From Laspinema sp. D2d (GTDB lineage Bacteria > Cyanobacteriota > Cyanobacteriia > Cyanobacteriales > Laspinemataceae): a stretch of DNA of 64,000 bases. The notes beneath the pieces were generated by a model. It did no database searches. It saw only the letters and a program-made list of their open reading frames with translations, and was not told the origin of the DNA. The stretch lies in contig NZ_JAMXFC010000012.1 in assembly GCF_025370755.1 (NCBI RefSeq), forward strand, positions 62,001 through 126,000, written 5' to 3'. Shown in pieces: positions 1-9,200 of the stretch; the stretch's first letter is position 1, and the number at the start of each line of letters is the position of its first letter. Position numbers and translations under genes: made by a program.

Positions 1-228
1 GACTATAGTCCATCTCTCCAAGTCAGTCTCACCCTGGCTCAAATTCTCTATCCTCTGTTCGCCCCTCGCCAGCGCGGGGCGATTTTGGCGAATTTAGCCC
101 AAGGACAAGCATTGGGAAAACAAGCTGAGTTTTTACTCGGTTATCGATTTGAAGACCATTGGCACGAACCGATCGCCGAAGTGCGTCTACAGTTAGGATT
201 ACCCGAAACGGGTGCACAAAACTCCTGA
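1..228 (+). CDS. C-terminal part of a Coq4-like protein (5' end outside window)
   Basis: Frame 1 is open from the first base to a TGA at 226-228 and gives 75 residues with no start visible. The visible pattern is a helix ending in GQALGKQAEFLL, then FEDHWHEPIAEVRLQLGLP. This resembles the end of Coq4-family proteins, which finish with a G-x2-MGK-like helix and a W-x2-P-x2-E-x-R-x2-L motif. Coq4 is a scaffold protein of ubiquinone biosynthesis in mitochondria and proteobacteria; cyanobacterial relatives have no settled role. The assignment rests on this short motif only, so an unrelated helical protein remains possible. No terminator with a T-run follows; a dispersed repeat lies about 40 nt downstream. 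Confidence 0.45.
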   Translation, partial: DYSPSLQVSLTLAQILYPLFAPRQRGAILANLAQGQALGKQAEFLLGYRFEDHWHEPIAEVRLQLGLPETGAQNS

Positions 229-264
229 GAGCAAATCCGGTTGTCAAAGTAGTTTTTCTCTATT

Positions 265-320
265 AGTCCGCGTAGGCGGGCTAAGTCCGTATAGCCCCAG
301 GCTTGACGCTGCGGGTTTTG
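265..320. repeat. Dispersed intergenic repeat of the AGTCCGCGTAGGCGG type
   Basis: A short block beginning AGTCCGCGTAGGCGG, with a following TAGCCCCAGGCTTGACGC stretch. I recognise this as a style of dispersed repeat found between genes in many cyanobacteria. It can fold through its GTCCGC/GCGGGC part. No coding content is seen. The rest of 229-701 holds an A/T-rich stretch at about 400-480 that could carry the promoter of the next gene, but no box I would defend. Confidence 0.5.
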
Positions 321-701
321 ATAGACTTTGAATATTGGATTTCCTAGGAGACTACAGGGGCGATCGCAGCATTAAACGTTAATGTTCGGGGTTTCTAATT
401 CTTAAATTTTTATGTAATTTTTATCAGGCATTGCGAAAAAATGTAACAGTTAATCCTTTTTTAAAAGAAATGTGATTACAATAAAGTCAAATCAGTGATT
501 CCCCATTCAACCGTAACTTTATCCCGATAATGGAGAGAAATTCCAGTTGGAATGGGAGGATAGGATTGAGTGATTTTAGGCGTTCATGCCTATGCACCTT
601 TGTTTGAAATAGGATTGCCAATGATCGGTGAAGAATTACTCATTAATTCACAACCCATCACTCAATCCCATGTCGTCAGTTTGATCAGTAGAGGTTGTTT
701 T

Positions 702-902
702 ATGTCATCTGATAACCAAACCGTGCCCCATCTGCATACTCAAAAGGAAGTAGAAGAGGCCGTCAAGGAGTATAAAAGTAGTGACCTCAGCGGGACTGAG
801 TTAATTTCTTTATGGCAAGCGATTCACGATGCCTCGTTGGATCTGGCCTCAACTAAAGCCGTTGAAACCGAGGACGAAGTGCCTGGAGATGATAGTTATT
901 AA
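702..902 (+). CDS. Small acidic protein of unknown function (66 aa)
   Basis: Not recognised. I chose the ATG at 702 because AGAGG lies 7 nt upstream. The same frame is open further upstream to an ATG-less start region near 570, giving up to 110 aa, but that extension lacks a comparable ribosome binding site. The 66-residue product has a charged helix (about residues 13-27, KEVEEAVKEYK), a second amphipathic helix (ELISLWQAIHDASLDLAS) and an acidic tail EDEVPGDDSY. It has no signal peptide or membrane segment. It faces gltD tail to tail across a strong hairpin, so it is probably monocistronic. Confidence 0.5.
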   Translation: MSSDNQTVPHLHTQKEVEEAVKEYKSSDLSGTELISLWQAIHDASLDLASTKAVETEDEVPGDDSY

Positions 903-985
903 GATAAATTGAGTAGATTAGAGACAAGCGTACTCCAAATCTCCCCCAAGCTGGGTTAAACTCAATCCCTTTATCCCAATGGGGA

Positions 986-1029
986 TGCCGCCGATACTGA
1001 ACTGGCGATCGCAGTTCGGTTCGGCGGCA
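986..1029. terminator. Bidirectional hairpin between the small gene and gltD
   Basis: TGCCGCCGA (986-994) pairs perfectly with TCGGCGGCA (1021-1029). Inside it, GAACT pairs with AGTTC around a HIP1 core. It lies between two convergent genes and has no long T-run, so it is a probable transcription barrier rather than a textbook terminator. Confidence 0.5.
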
Positions 1030-1044
1030 CAAGGTGTTCCAGAG

Positions 1045-2529
1045 TTACGGTAAATCCGTATTTCCCATCAGGTAGCGATCGCACTCCCGTGCCACCCCGC
1101 GACCTTCATTAATCGCCCAAACTACCAGACTTTGACCCCGACGGCAATCCCCTGCCGCAAATACCCCGGGAAGACTGGTTGTATATTTCTCATGGTCTGC
1201 CTTGACATTGCTGCGGCCATCCCGTTCTAATCCCAAGGAATCTAATAACGGTTGTTCTGGACCCAAGAACCCCATCGCCAACAACACCAACTGAGTTGGA
1301 ACAACCTTTTCCGTTCCCGGAACCGGCTTCGGTGTATAACGGCCTTGCTCATCCTTGAGCCATTCTACCACCACGGTATGTACCGCCTTCACCCGGCCTT
1401 TATCATCTCCTTCAAACTTCGTCGCCGTTGTTGTATAAACCCGAGGGTCAGCCCCAAATTTGGCCGCTGCCTCTTCTTGTCCATAATCTAACTTATACAC
1501 TTTGGGCCATTCGGGCCAAGGATTGTTAGCAGCCCGAGTTTCTGGAGGTTTCGGCAAAATTTCCAACTGCACCACACTGTTACATCCATGACGCACAGAG
1601 GTTCCCACGCAGTCAGTTCCGGTGTCACCGCCACCGATAATCACCACATCTTTGCCTTCAGCAGAAATAAAGCTACCGTTTTTATGTCGGTCTAGCACAG
1701 CTTTAGTATTGCCGGTGAGAAAGTCCATTGCGAAGTAAATCCCCTGTAAATCGCGCCCTTCAATGGGTAAATCCCGGGGTTTGGTCGCGCCGGTACAAAG
1801 AATCACCGCATCATACTCCTGCATCAGTTGTTGTGCGGTGATATCTTTCCCAACTTCTGTATTACAGACAAATTTTACCCCTTCATCTTCCAGGAGTTTA
1901 ATCCGGCGTAATACCACTTGTTCTTTGTCCAGCTTCATGTTAGGAATGCCATACATCAGCAATCCACCGGGGCGATCGGCCCTTTCATATACAGTGACCC
2001 CATGTCCCACACGGTTCAACTGCGCTGCTGCCGCCAATCCCGCAGGACCGGAACCGATCACCGCAACTTTTTTACCCGTGCGTTTTTCCGGGGGTTCCGG
2101 GGTAATCCACCCCTCATCCCATCCTTTATCGGCGATGGTATTTTCGATATTTTTAATCGTCACTGGGGGGTTCGTGATGCCCAGGACGCAGGACCCTTCA
2201 CAAGGGGCGGGACAAACGCGACCCGTAAATTCTGGGAAATTGTTCGTTTTGTGGAGGCGATCGAGGGCTTCATGCCACAGACCCCGATACACCAGGTCAT
2301 TCCATTCGGGGATCAGGTTATTCACCGGACAACCGCTTGCCATCCCACTGATCAAAGTGCCGGTATGACAGAACGGAGTGCCACAATCCATACAACGCGC
2401 CGCCTGGGTGCGTAGCTTGTCCTCCTCCATGTGGAGGTGAAACTCATCCCAATTACCAATGCGATCGAGGGGATTCAGTTCAGACGGTAATTCGCGCAGG
2501 AATTCAATAAAGCCAGTGGGTTTTCCCAT
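1045..2529 (-). CDS. gltD: Glutamate synthase small subunit (GltD)
   Basis: 494 aa, the normal family length. It transfers electrons from NAD(P)H through FAD to the large subunit, which converts glutamine plus 2-oxoglutarate into two glutamates. The N-terminal iron-sulfur domain shows [21 protein letters not shown] and CPAPCEGSC. An FAD Rossmann motif [17 protein letters not shown] starts near residue 153. A second, NAD(P)H-binding GGGDTGTDC motif lies near residue 300. The C-terminal FAD motif includes [18 protein letters not shown]. The ATG start is preceded by GAGGA. Its partner gltB lies on the same strand but 3.7 kb upstream, with four accessory genes between them, so the two may be transcribed separately here. 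Confidence 0.97.
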   Translation of the reverse strand: MGKPTGFIEFLRELPSELNPLDRIGNWDEFHLHMEEDKLRTQAARCMDCGTPFCHTGTLISGMASGCPVNNLIPEWNDLVYRGLWHEALDRLHKTNNFPEFTGRVCPAPCEGSCVLGITNPPVTIKNIENTIADKGWDEGWITPEPPEKRTGKKVAVIGSGPAGLAAAAQLNRVGHGVTVYERADRPGGLLMYGIPNMKLDKEQVVLRRIKLLEDEGVKFVCNTEVGKDITAQQLMQEYDAVILCTGATKPRDLPIEGRDLQGIYFAMDFLTGNTKAVLDRHKNGSFISAEGKDVVIIGGGDTGTDCVGTSVRHGCNSVVQLEILPKPPETRAANNPWPEWPKVYKLDYGQEEAAAKFGADPRVYTTTATKFEGDDKGRVKAVHTVVVEWLKDEQGRYTPKPVPGTEKVVPTQLVLLAMGFLGPEQPLLDSLGLERDGRSNVKADHEKYTTSLPGVFAAGDCRRGQSLVVWAINEGRGVARECDRYLMGNTDLP

Positions 2530-2994
2530 TGTTAGTGTCCTCTGTTCAAGATACGGTCAGGGTTAGGGTTAAAAGGCGGGATGGGCAGACGGTCAAAACT
2601 GGACCAGCGATCGCTGACAAGCCGTTTGATTCTACAGGTTTGCCGTATTTTATCATTGCCTTCCTTGAAAGTGAATATCGAATTGTTAAGCAAGGCCCTA
2701 CAGATTTCCTCTTCAAAAATCCAGCCAATCCTCATCCCAAGCGGGTTCTCTTCCCCTCCCCCCGAGAACTCTCCCCAGCTTCCAAATGTTATCATTTTCC
2801 AACATTCTGCCCCTCCCAAGGGCATCATCCAACTGGGTTGAGGCGCAGTTGTAGGGTGCATCGGATCACATATTTATTGCGTTTATCGCCAAATTCTGAG
2901 CTTTGACCCACCGGGGCGATCGCAATTGAACTCGTCTAATCCAGTTCATGAGCCTCCCCAATTAACAGTCTTAGTATAACTCATTTCTTCTTCC
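2530..2994. other. Intergenic region upstream of gltD, no gene seen
   Basis: 465 bp between the Uma2 stop and the gltD start. Open frames on both strands have unnatural, proline/serine-rich composition and no ribosome binding sites, so I read none as a gene. It should hold the gltD promoter. I looked for an NtcA site (GTA-N8-TAC) and found no convincing one. Two HIP1-like GCGATCGC sites are present. Confidence 0.5.
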
Positions 2995-3642
2995 CTAGCT
3001 TGCCTCAATCCTCCCCTTCACCCAAGCGCGAAAAGCCTTGATTGCTTTATTTCTACCTTCAACTTTACTCCGCTCTAAATACTGAGGAATCACCTCCCCC
3101 AAAGGCAACCCAGGGAAATGAGGACTTTCATTCACCTGAACATATTGCCCCCCTTGCAACACATTAATTTCCACCCGCGTCCCGTCAAATCGCCAGAGTT
3201 CCCCCACCCCTAATGCTTCATAGTTATTAAAGCGAGTCCGAGCCGTTATATCAATTTCAATCGCTAAATCCGGCGGTGGATCTACCGTTAAATCAATCCG
3301 TTTTTTACCTCTAATAGTTTCCTCATTTTCAATGTAGAAACAGCTCTCAGCTTCTAAACCCTGTTGCATCCTTTCACTTTTAAATGTAGTAGAAGCCAGA
3401 TTTCTAAATTCAATATCTAGTTCTTCCAACAAAACTTCTACCAAATTGCTAATAATAACTTTATCATCTTCATGTTCCGGTAACGGCACCATAACTTCTA
3501 ATAATGCCTGACTATAATTAATCCGCACACCCGGGTTTTCAGCATACTCCTCTAACAGTTGTTCGTACATCGGCCAACTAACATCAGTCATTAGGAGTTG
3601 TCCACCCGGTGAAAGCCTGATTTGTTTAAGTTGAACTTGCAT
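2995..3642 (-). CDS. Uma2 family endonuclease (DUF820)
   Basis: 215 aa from the ATG at 3642, which has GGAGA 5 nt upstream; a TTG four codons earlier is less likely. Uma2 proteins have a PD-(D/E)xK-like restriction-endonuclease fold and are greatly expanded in cyanobacteria; their role is unproven. Visible features are YEQLLEEYAENPGVRINYSQ near the N-terminus, the EVMVPLPEHE segment, the DLTVDPPPDLAIEID strand carrying the putative metal-binding acids, and GELWRFDG, corresponding to the usual EYW core. It lies in the accessory cluster between gltB and gltD. A second complete Uma2 gene and a fragment occur at 59383-60229 and are of a different subgroup. Confidence 0.85.
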   Translation of the reverse strand: MQVQLKQIRLSPGGQLLMTDVSWPMYEQLLEEYAENPGVRINYSQALLEVMVPLPEHEDDKVIISNLVEVLLEELDIEFRNLASTTFKSERMQQGLEAESCFYIENEETIRGKKRIDLTVDPPPDLAIEIDITARTRFNNYEALGVGELWRFDGTRVEINVLQGGQYVQVNESPHFPGLPLGEVIPQYLERSKVEGRNKAIKAFRAWVKGRIEAS

Positions 3643-3756
3643 AGTTTTCTCCAATAGAATGGGTCGTTTTAACTTAAGATTTGGTCTTCATTATTTATTC
3701 TAGCTTAACCTCGGACCTTCGGTTGTTCTTGAGAGGTCGCCGATCGCCCCACAACT

Positions 3757-4269
3757 TTAAAAAGGCGACCGCCTCGTCGTCGATGCTGCCATACTCTGAA
3801 AATAACCCCTCATTGGATTCAGAGTCAAATTCTCCCCTTCCAGCATTTGAATCACCAGATTTTCCCCCTCAACCGTCATCCCAATTCCCTGATCCGGTAA
3901 ATCGTCACTGAATCGAATCGAACCACCTGGGTTAAACAGCAGCACTTTCTCCTGAGTCAGAACCGCAATCACATCAGCGATCGCCACAATTTGAACCATA
4001 TAATCAGTCAACGGTAAAGCAACAATAATCCGACCCTCATCCAGACTAATCGCCGCTAACTGTTGATCCACCCCTATCCAGACAGTCAGGCAGTCGGGCG
4101 ATCGCACGATAATAGGTTCCAGGATATCGCTTCTCCAACTCAGTCCATAACATCCCAACGGAACCCCCAAATCAATCGCCGCAAACTTTTGAGCGCAATC
4201 ATGGGAAATAACTCGCCGACAGCGGTCAATTTTATAAAAGTCTAATTCAGTAATGGCTAAGATTTGCAT
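3757..4269 (-). CDS. Hypothetical protein (170 aa), beta-rich
   Basis: Function not recognised. The predicted product is rich in short beta strands, with repeating hydrophobic doublets (QILAITELDFYKIDRCRRVI, LAAISLDEGRIIVALPL, IVAIADVIAVLTQEKVLLFNPGG). This suggests a small propeller-like or jelly-roll sheet that reads a quantity and reports it. There is no signal peptide or membrane helix. The basic tail TTRRSPF overlaps a HIP1-rich region. The ATG start at 4269 has no strong ribosome binding site. It lies about 90 nt downstream of the antitoxin-like gene on the same strand and could be co-transcribed with it, but I cannot show that it is a toxin or immunity protein. Confidence 0.6.
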   Translation of the reverse strand: MQILAITELDFYKIDRCRRVISHDCAQKFAAIDLGVPLGCYGLSWRSDILEPIIVRSPDCLTVWIGVDQQLAAISLDEGRIIVALPLTDYMVQIVAIADVIAVLTQEKVLLFNPGGSIRFSDDLPDQGIGMTVEGENLVIQMLEGENLTLNPMRGYFQSMAASTTRRSPF

Positions 4270-4361
4270 TCAAATACTAATATTTTCAGGCTCTGCCTGG
4301 TAATCCTAAAGCCAATGCAGGGAAGGAGGTTGTAGTTATTGGATACATCAGAGAGTGAAAT

Positions 4362-4595
4362 CTATAAACTCGTACTAAACTCATAAACCGGAGTTTCTAT
4401 CACTCGCTTAGGTTTTTCTTGTCCCCCAATCATTTGCTGAATTCGCTCTACTGTCTCTGGAGAAAAGAACGATTCCCCCGTTTCTTCACAAACTCGGGCG
4501 GGCACATTTTCAATCATAAAAAATTTTTCATTCACTTCTAAAGTGTAAGTTACTCTTTTTTCTATCAATGTTTCTTGGGGAAAATTATCAGTCAT
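4362..4595 (-). CDS. YgiT/MqsA-type antitoxin-like protein without zinc cysteines
   Basis: 77 aa. The pattern VTYTLEV...IENVPARVCEETGESFFSPETVERIQQMI matches the YgiT-type N-terminal domain found in MqsA-family antitoxins (normally VT-x-TL, then VPA-x-VC-x2-CGE). Here the N-terminal CxxC pair is absent and the second pair is reduced to CEETGE, so a zinc site cannot form. The C-terminus ends in PVYEFSTSL, and no helix-turn-helix follows. Related zinc-less versions are, from memory, common in cyanobacteria and often sit beside a DUF4258 toxin. No such partner is present on either side, so this looks like an orphan. ATG at 4595. Confidence 0.65.
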   Translation of the reverse strand: MTDNFPQETLIEKRVTYTLEVNEKFFMIENVPARVCEETGESFFSPETVERIQQMIGGQEKPKRVIETPVYEFSTSL

Positions 4596-4676
4596 AATTA
4601 GGGATTCCTTGTTTCAAACTTAATCCATCGCTTTGCATCGACTTCATTGCAAGCATCCAATCCCTGTATGAATTAT

Positions 4677-4706
4677 GGACCGTTTTTGTGCCGGTCCATT
4701 TTTTTT
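4677..4706 (+). terminator. Rho-independent terminator facing the + strand
   Basis: GGACCG (4677-4682) pairs with CGGTCC (4692-4697), followed by A and eight T. The T-run makes it functional only for + strand transcripts, yet both neighbouring genes are on the minus strand. It could end an antisense or small RNA crossing the antitoxin-like gene. Confidence 0.55.
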
Positions 4707-4710
4707 GAGA

Positions 4711-4734
4711 CCCCGCCAAGTGTCCGACGCGGGG
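4711..4734 (-). terminator. GC hairpin abutting the GTPase stop codon
   Basis: CCCCGC (4711-4716) pairs with GCGGGG (4729-4734), directly next to the stop codon of the minus-strand GTPase gene. There is no T-run on the minus strand, so it may protect the 3' end or act as a weak terminator. Confidence 0.4.
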
Positions 4735-6117
4735 TTATACAGAACTTTTTACTATCCAGTTACTTGGGTTTTCTAGGTTATTGAGAATTCTTTGGGCATA
4801 GCCAATAATAGTGTCTTTATTAGCCCTCGCTAAGTCTAGTCTAGAAGATGATGATTTAATAGCATCACAAATTTCTTTGGCAATTTTTTTAGATTGTTCT
4901 TCTGCAAGAGGTTTACCACTTCCATATCCGATATTTGATAATCCCCAGATCATCGCTACTCCAGTTATCAACCGATGTTCTAGTTCCTCGATACTCATCT
5001 CCATCATAATGATATCACCTTTATCCGAAAACATCAACAGGCTTCCCACGACCGATCCCAGTCCTGCTCCTACTTGGAGTGCCACTATTGCAGCAGGAAT
5101 AGCTCCTCCGCTTCCAGCCGAAATTCCCAGTGCGATAAGAGCTGACATCAAACCACCCAACGGTCCCATAACTCCCGCTCCTGCACTTCCCCTACTTAGA
5201 CGCTCGAACCAGTTTGCCTTTGTAGTTTGACTTAGTTTGTTGTCCAGTTGCTCTTCTGATATATCTGGAGTTTCTATTAAAATTTCATATATTTTTTCCG
5301 TTTGCACAATAAAGCACTCCCAAGAAATTTCAACTTCTTTGTAAATTTCTTGAATTACTTTTTGCTTTTTCTCTTGATTATTTATCTCCATTTTGTTGAC
5401 ATTTATTTTTGCTGCTTCTCGACAACTTACGATCGCATCACCTAAGTAACTACAAGATAATTTCCGAATGGCTTTCTGCTGAATCTTTAATTTTTCTAAA
5501 CCCCTCTCAAAGCCAGTTTTCTGATGGGAATCTAGGCGGCTTAAAATAATATCGTATATTCGATTGACTTGAGAAGGTTTATCCCAATGAGCATCAAAAG
5601 TAATTACATTATCAATTGAGTGTCTTTTTAATGTTGCTTCCCATTGATTAATGCGATTTTCCACTACTTCTTTGCCTTTTCCTTCTCGGATAACGTGGTA
5701 TTGATTAAGAACAGCTATTACTTTAGAATTGATATTTTGAATCAAAGAAATTTCTTGGTCATGAGCCGTGTTGGGGACCTGTTCTAAACTCACAACATAA
5801 ATTACAATATCGCTATCATTTATTGCTTCTAAAGCTAGAAAATCTCTTTCATGTTCTTTTTTAAAATTTGGATATAAGGATCCCATGTCTACACCCTTTT
5901 GTATAGAATTCAAATATAGGGAAATTGCACCAGCGTTTTCAAATCCTGGAGTATCTATAAAGGTTACGGGCAAACTTTTAAAATCGAGTCGAACTGCCTC
6001 TGGAGTAGCACCAGCTCTATCTTCTACCTTCCCTGCCTTACTCTTGATAAAAGTGCTGATTAGAGTTGTTTTGCCTGTGTTGGCCTGACCAGCGATTGCA
6101 ATTTTGATGGTTTCCAT
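4735..6117 (-). CDS. DUF3482/YeeP-like GTPase with C-terminal membrane-associating segment
   Basis: 460 aa. G1 is GQANTGKTT (residues 10-18), a switch region follows (RAGATPEAVRLDF), and G3 is DTPG (55-58). The usual NKxD of G4 is not present; NQYH in the strand VIAVLNQYH sits where it should be. The N-terminal pattern NTGKT plus DTPGFEN resembles GTPases of the DUF3482 type, often found with DUF2868 membrane partners; that partner is absent here. Residues about 305-365 are glycine/alanine-rich and hydrophobic (MGPLGGLMSALIALGISAGS, then VGAGLGSVVGSLLMF). They could form a membrane hairpin like those of dynamin-like proteins. The gene is A/T-rich and nearly free of HIP1 sites compared with gltB, consistent with later acquisition. 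Substrate and role are unknown. Confidence 0.75.
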   Translation of the reverse strand: METIKIAIAGQANTGKTTLISTFIKSKAGKVEDRAGATPEAVRLDFKSLPVTFIDTPGFENAGAISLYLNSIQKGVDMGSLYPNFKKEHERDFLALEAINDSDIVIYVVSLEQVPNTAHDQEISLIQNINSKVIAVLNQYHVIREGKGKEVVENRINQWEATLKRHSIDNVITFDAHWDKPSQVNRIYDIILSRLDSHQKTGFERGLEKLKIQQKAIRKLSCSYLGDAIVSCREAAKINVNKMEINNQEKKQKVIQEIYKEVEISWECFIVQTEKIYEILIETPDISEEQLDNKLSQTTKANWFERLSRGSAGAGVMGPLGGLMSALIALGISAGSGGAIPAAIVALQVGAGLGSVVGSLLMFSDKGDIIMMEMSIEELEHRLITGVAMIWGLSNIGYGSGKPLAEEQSKKIAKEICDAIKSSSSRLDLARANKDTIIGYAQRILNNLENPSNWIVKSSV

Positions 6118-6260
6118 AGTTAGTAACTGTTTTGTTTCAAGAGTGATGATTAAGAGGGTAGCCAGTTTAGAGAAATACTCCTGGCCTCATAAGCCAGATT
6201 CAAGGGCCTTGTTTCAGGGGCAAAAGAGGGCAGACAACTGCCCACCCTCCTAATTATCTC

Positions 6261-9200
6261 CTAACTACCCCCAATCCGGGCAACATCTCGGGCATTTTGT
6301 TCAAACGCTGCATCCAATGCGTCATCGCCGCTTAAACCCGACGCTAATGCACTTTCCAACGCTTGCAACACCCGCTTGTAATCCCGTGGCATCACTTTGA
6401 CAAACTTAGGCACCATTTCCTCCCAGTTTGCCAACACTTCTGCCGCTTTGGGACTGTTGGTATAATCCGCGTGTTTCTGGATCATCTCGCGGACGATCGC
6501 AATTTCACTCGGTTCCTCCAACTTCTCCATATCCGCCATCTGGGTATTACACCGGGTGGCGAAATCTCCTGCTTCATCCAGGATGTAGGCAACTCCGCCA
6601 CTCATCCCTGCTGCAAAGTTACGTCCGGCAGGTCCAATCACCACGACTTTACCGCCAGTCATATACTCACATCCATGGTCCCCGACGCCTTCGACAACGG
6701 CATGAACCCCAGAGTTGCGGACGGCGAACCGTTCCCCGGCAATCCCCGACAGATACAGTTCCCCACTGGTTGCACCATAAAGTGCTACGTTTCCGGCGAT
6801 GATGTTCTCATGAGGGACTAAGGTGGATTTCTTGGACGGATAGACGATAATTTTACCGCCACTGAGTCCTTTGCCGATGTAATCGTTGCCGTCCCCTTCC
6901 AGTTCTAGGGTGACTCCTTTGGGTACAAAGGCCCCGAAACTTTGTCCGGCACTTCCTTGGAAATGCAGGTGAATCGTGCCGTCTGGCAATCCATCCCAAT
7001 GTTTCTTGGTGATTTCGTTGCCGAGAATTGTGCCAACGACTCGGTTAATATTGGTAATCGGCAGGGTTGCTTTGACTTTTTCGCCTTTGTCGATCGCACC
7101 TTTGCACAGATCCAGCAACACTGTCATATCCAAGGATTTCTCTAATCCGTGGTCCTGTGCCATCTGGCAATAGCGACCCACTTCTGGACCGACTTCCGGT
7201 TGATAGAGAATGTTAGAAAGGTCGATTCCTTTCGCTTTCCAATGGTCCACTGCCTTTTTCGGTTCCAGCAAGTCTGTCCGTCCCACCATTTCATTCAGGG
7301 TCCGGAACCCAAGCTGGGCCATGATTTCCCGCAGTTCTTGGGCGATGAATTTCATGAAGTTGGCCGCATATTCTGGGTCTCCCATGAATTTGGCCCGCAG
7401 TTGCGGATCTTGGGTAGCAATCCCTACGGGACAGGTGTTTTTATGGCAGACACGCATCATAATACAGCCCAAGGTGACCAAAGGTGCGGTGGAAAATCCG
7501 TATTCTTCGGCACCGAGTAAGGCAGCGATCGCCACGTCTCGTCCTGTCTTCATCTGTCCATCGGTTTCCACCACAATCCGACTCCGCAGATTGTTTAAAA
7601 CCAGGGTTTGATGGGTTTCCGCCAATCCTAACTCCCAGGGTAAACCGGCGTGTTTAATCGAGGTTTGGGGGGATGCACCTGTTCCGCCATCAAATCCGGA
7701 GACAAGCACCACATCCGCGTGTGCTTTGGCGACCCCTGCCGCGATGGTTCCTACACCGACTTCCGAGACTAACTTCACATTAACTCGGGCGTTGCGGTTG
7801 GCATTTTTGAGGTCATGAATCAACTCCGCTAAGTCTTCGATGGAGTAGATATCATGGTGAGGCGGGGGCGAAATCAACCCGACCCCAGGGGTGGAGTGGC
7901 GCACTTTGGCAATCCAGGGATAGACTTTCAGTCCGGGTAATTGTCCCCCTTCCCCGGGTTTAGCACCTTGTGCCATTTTGATTTGAAGTTCCTTCGCCTG
8001 AGACAGGTATAAGCTAGTGACGCCAAACCGTCCGGAAGCAACCTGCTTGATTGCACTATTTTTGGAGTCGCCCTGTTCGTTCGTCCAAGTATAACGTTCC
8101 GGGTCCTCGCCGCCTTCGCCGGTGTTGGATTTGCCACCGACTCGGTTCATTGCGATCGCCAATGCTTCATGGGCCTCTTTAGAAATCGAACCATAACTCA
8201 TCGCGCCGGTTTTGAACCGTTTCATGATGTTCTCAATCGGTTCTACTTCTTCTAAAGGAATCGGGTTTTGTGCTTTAAATTCCAGCAACCCGCGCAAGGT
8301 GAAGAACTTCTGATTTTGTTCATTCACTTTCGCTGCATATTTCTTGTAGAGTTCGTAATTACCCTCACGCACTGCTTGTTGCAAGGCATGAATGATTTCC
8401 GGACTCAGCAAGTGCGCTTCACCGTCTTTGCGCCACTGGTATTCGCCACCGACATCTAAAGTGTGACCATTGGCATCGCGATCGGGGAAGGCGTGAGAAT
8501 GACGCATAATAGTTTCATTGGCGATCGCCTCTAAATCCACCCCTTCAATCCGCGAAGCGGTCCAGGTAAAGTAGCGACTAATCACCGACTGATTCAACCC
8601 GATCGCCTCGAAAATCTGTGCGCCGCGATAGCTTTGAATCGTCGAAATCCCAATCTTCGAGGCAATTTTCACCACCCCTTTGGTCACCGCTTTGATGTAA
8701 TTCTTGACAGCGGTTTTATACTCCACATTCACGAGTAATTTCTCGCGAATCATGTCATCAACGGTTTCAAAGGCGAGATAGGGATTAATCGCCCCACAAC
8801 CATACCCAATCAAGGTAGCGAAGTGATGGACTTCCCGAGGTTCGCCAGATTCCAGGACTAATCCCACCTGGGTGCGAGTGCCTTCGCGAATTAGATGGTG
8901 ATGCAGTCCGGCAACCGCCAATAATGCGGGAATTGCTGCCTTTTCCTTGTTGGTGCCGCGATCGCTGAGGATGAGGATATTCGTACCCGAGGCGATCGCC
9001 TCACTTGCCCGAGCAAAAATCTCTTCCAGGGCCGCTTCCAATCCCTTCACCCCAGTAGTCGGGTCAAATAACATCGGAATCGTTGTGGATTTAAACTCCC
9101 CTTCATTCACTGCCTTGAGTTTTACCAAGTCTTCATCAGTGAGAACCGGGGTTTTTAACTCAATTAAATTGCAGCTTTTCGGCGTAGGTTTGAGTAGATT

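Noticed and set aside
2532-2906. Open frames in the gap upstream of gltD
   Set aside because: Proline/serine-rich composition, no ribosome binding site and no match to a family; probably chance frames in a G/C-rich leader.
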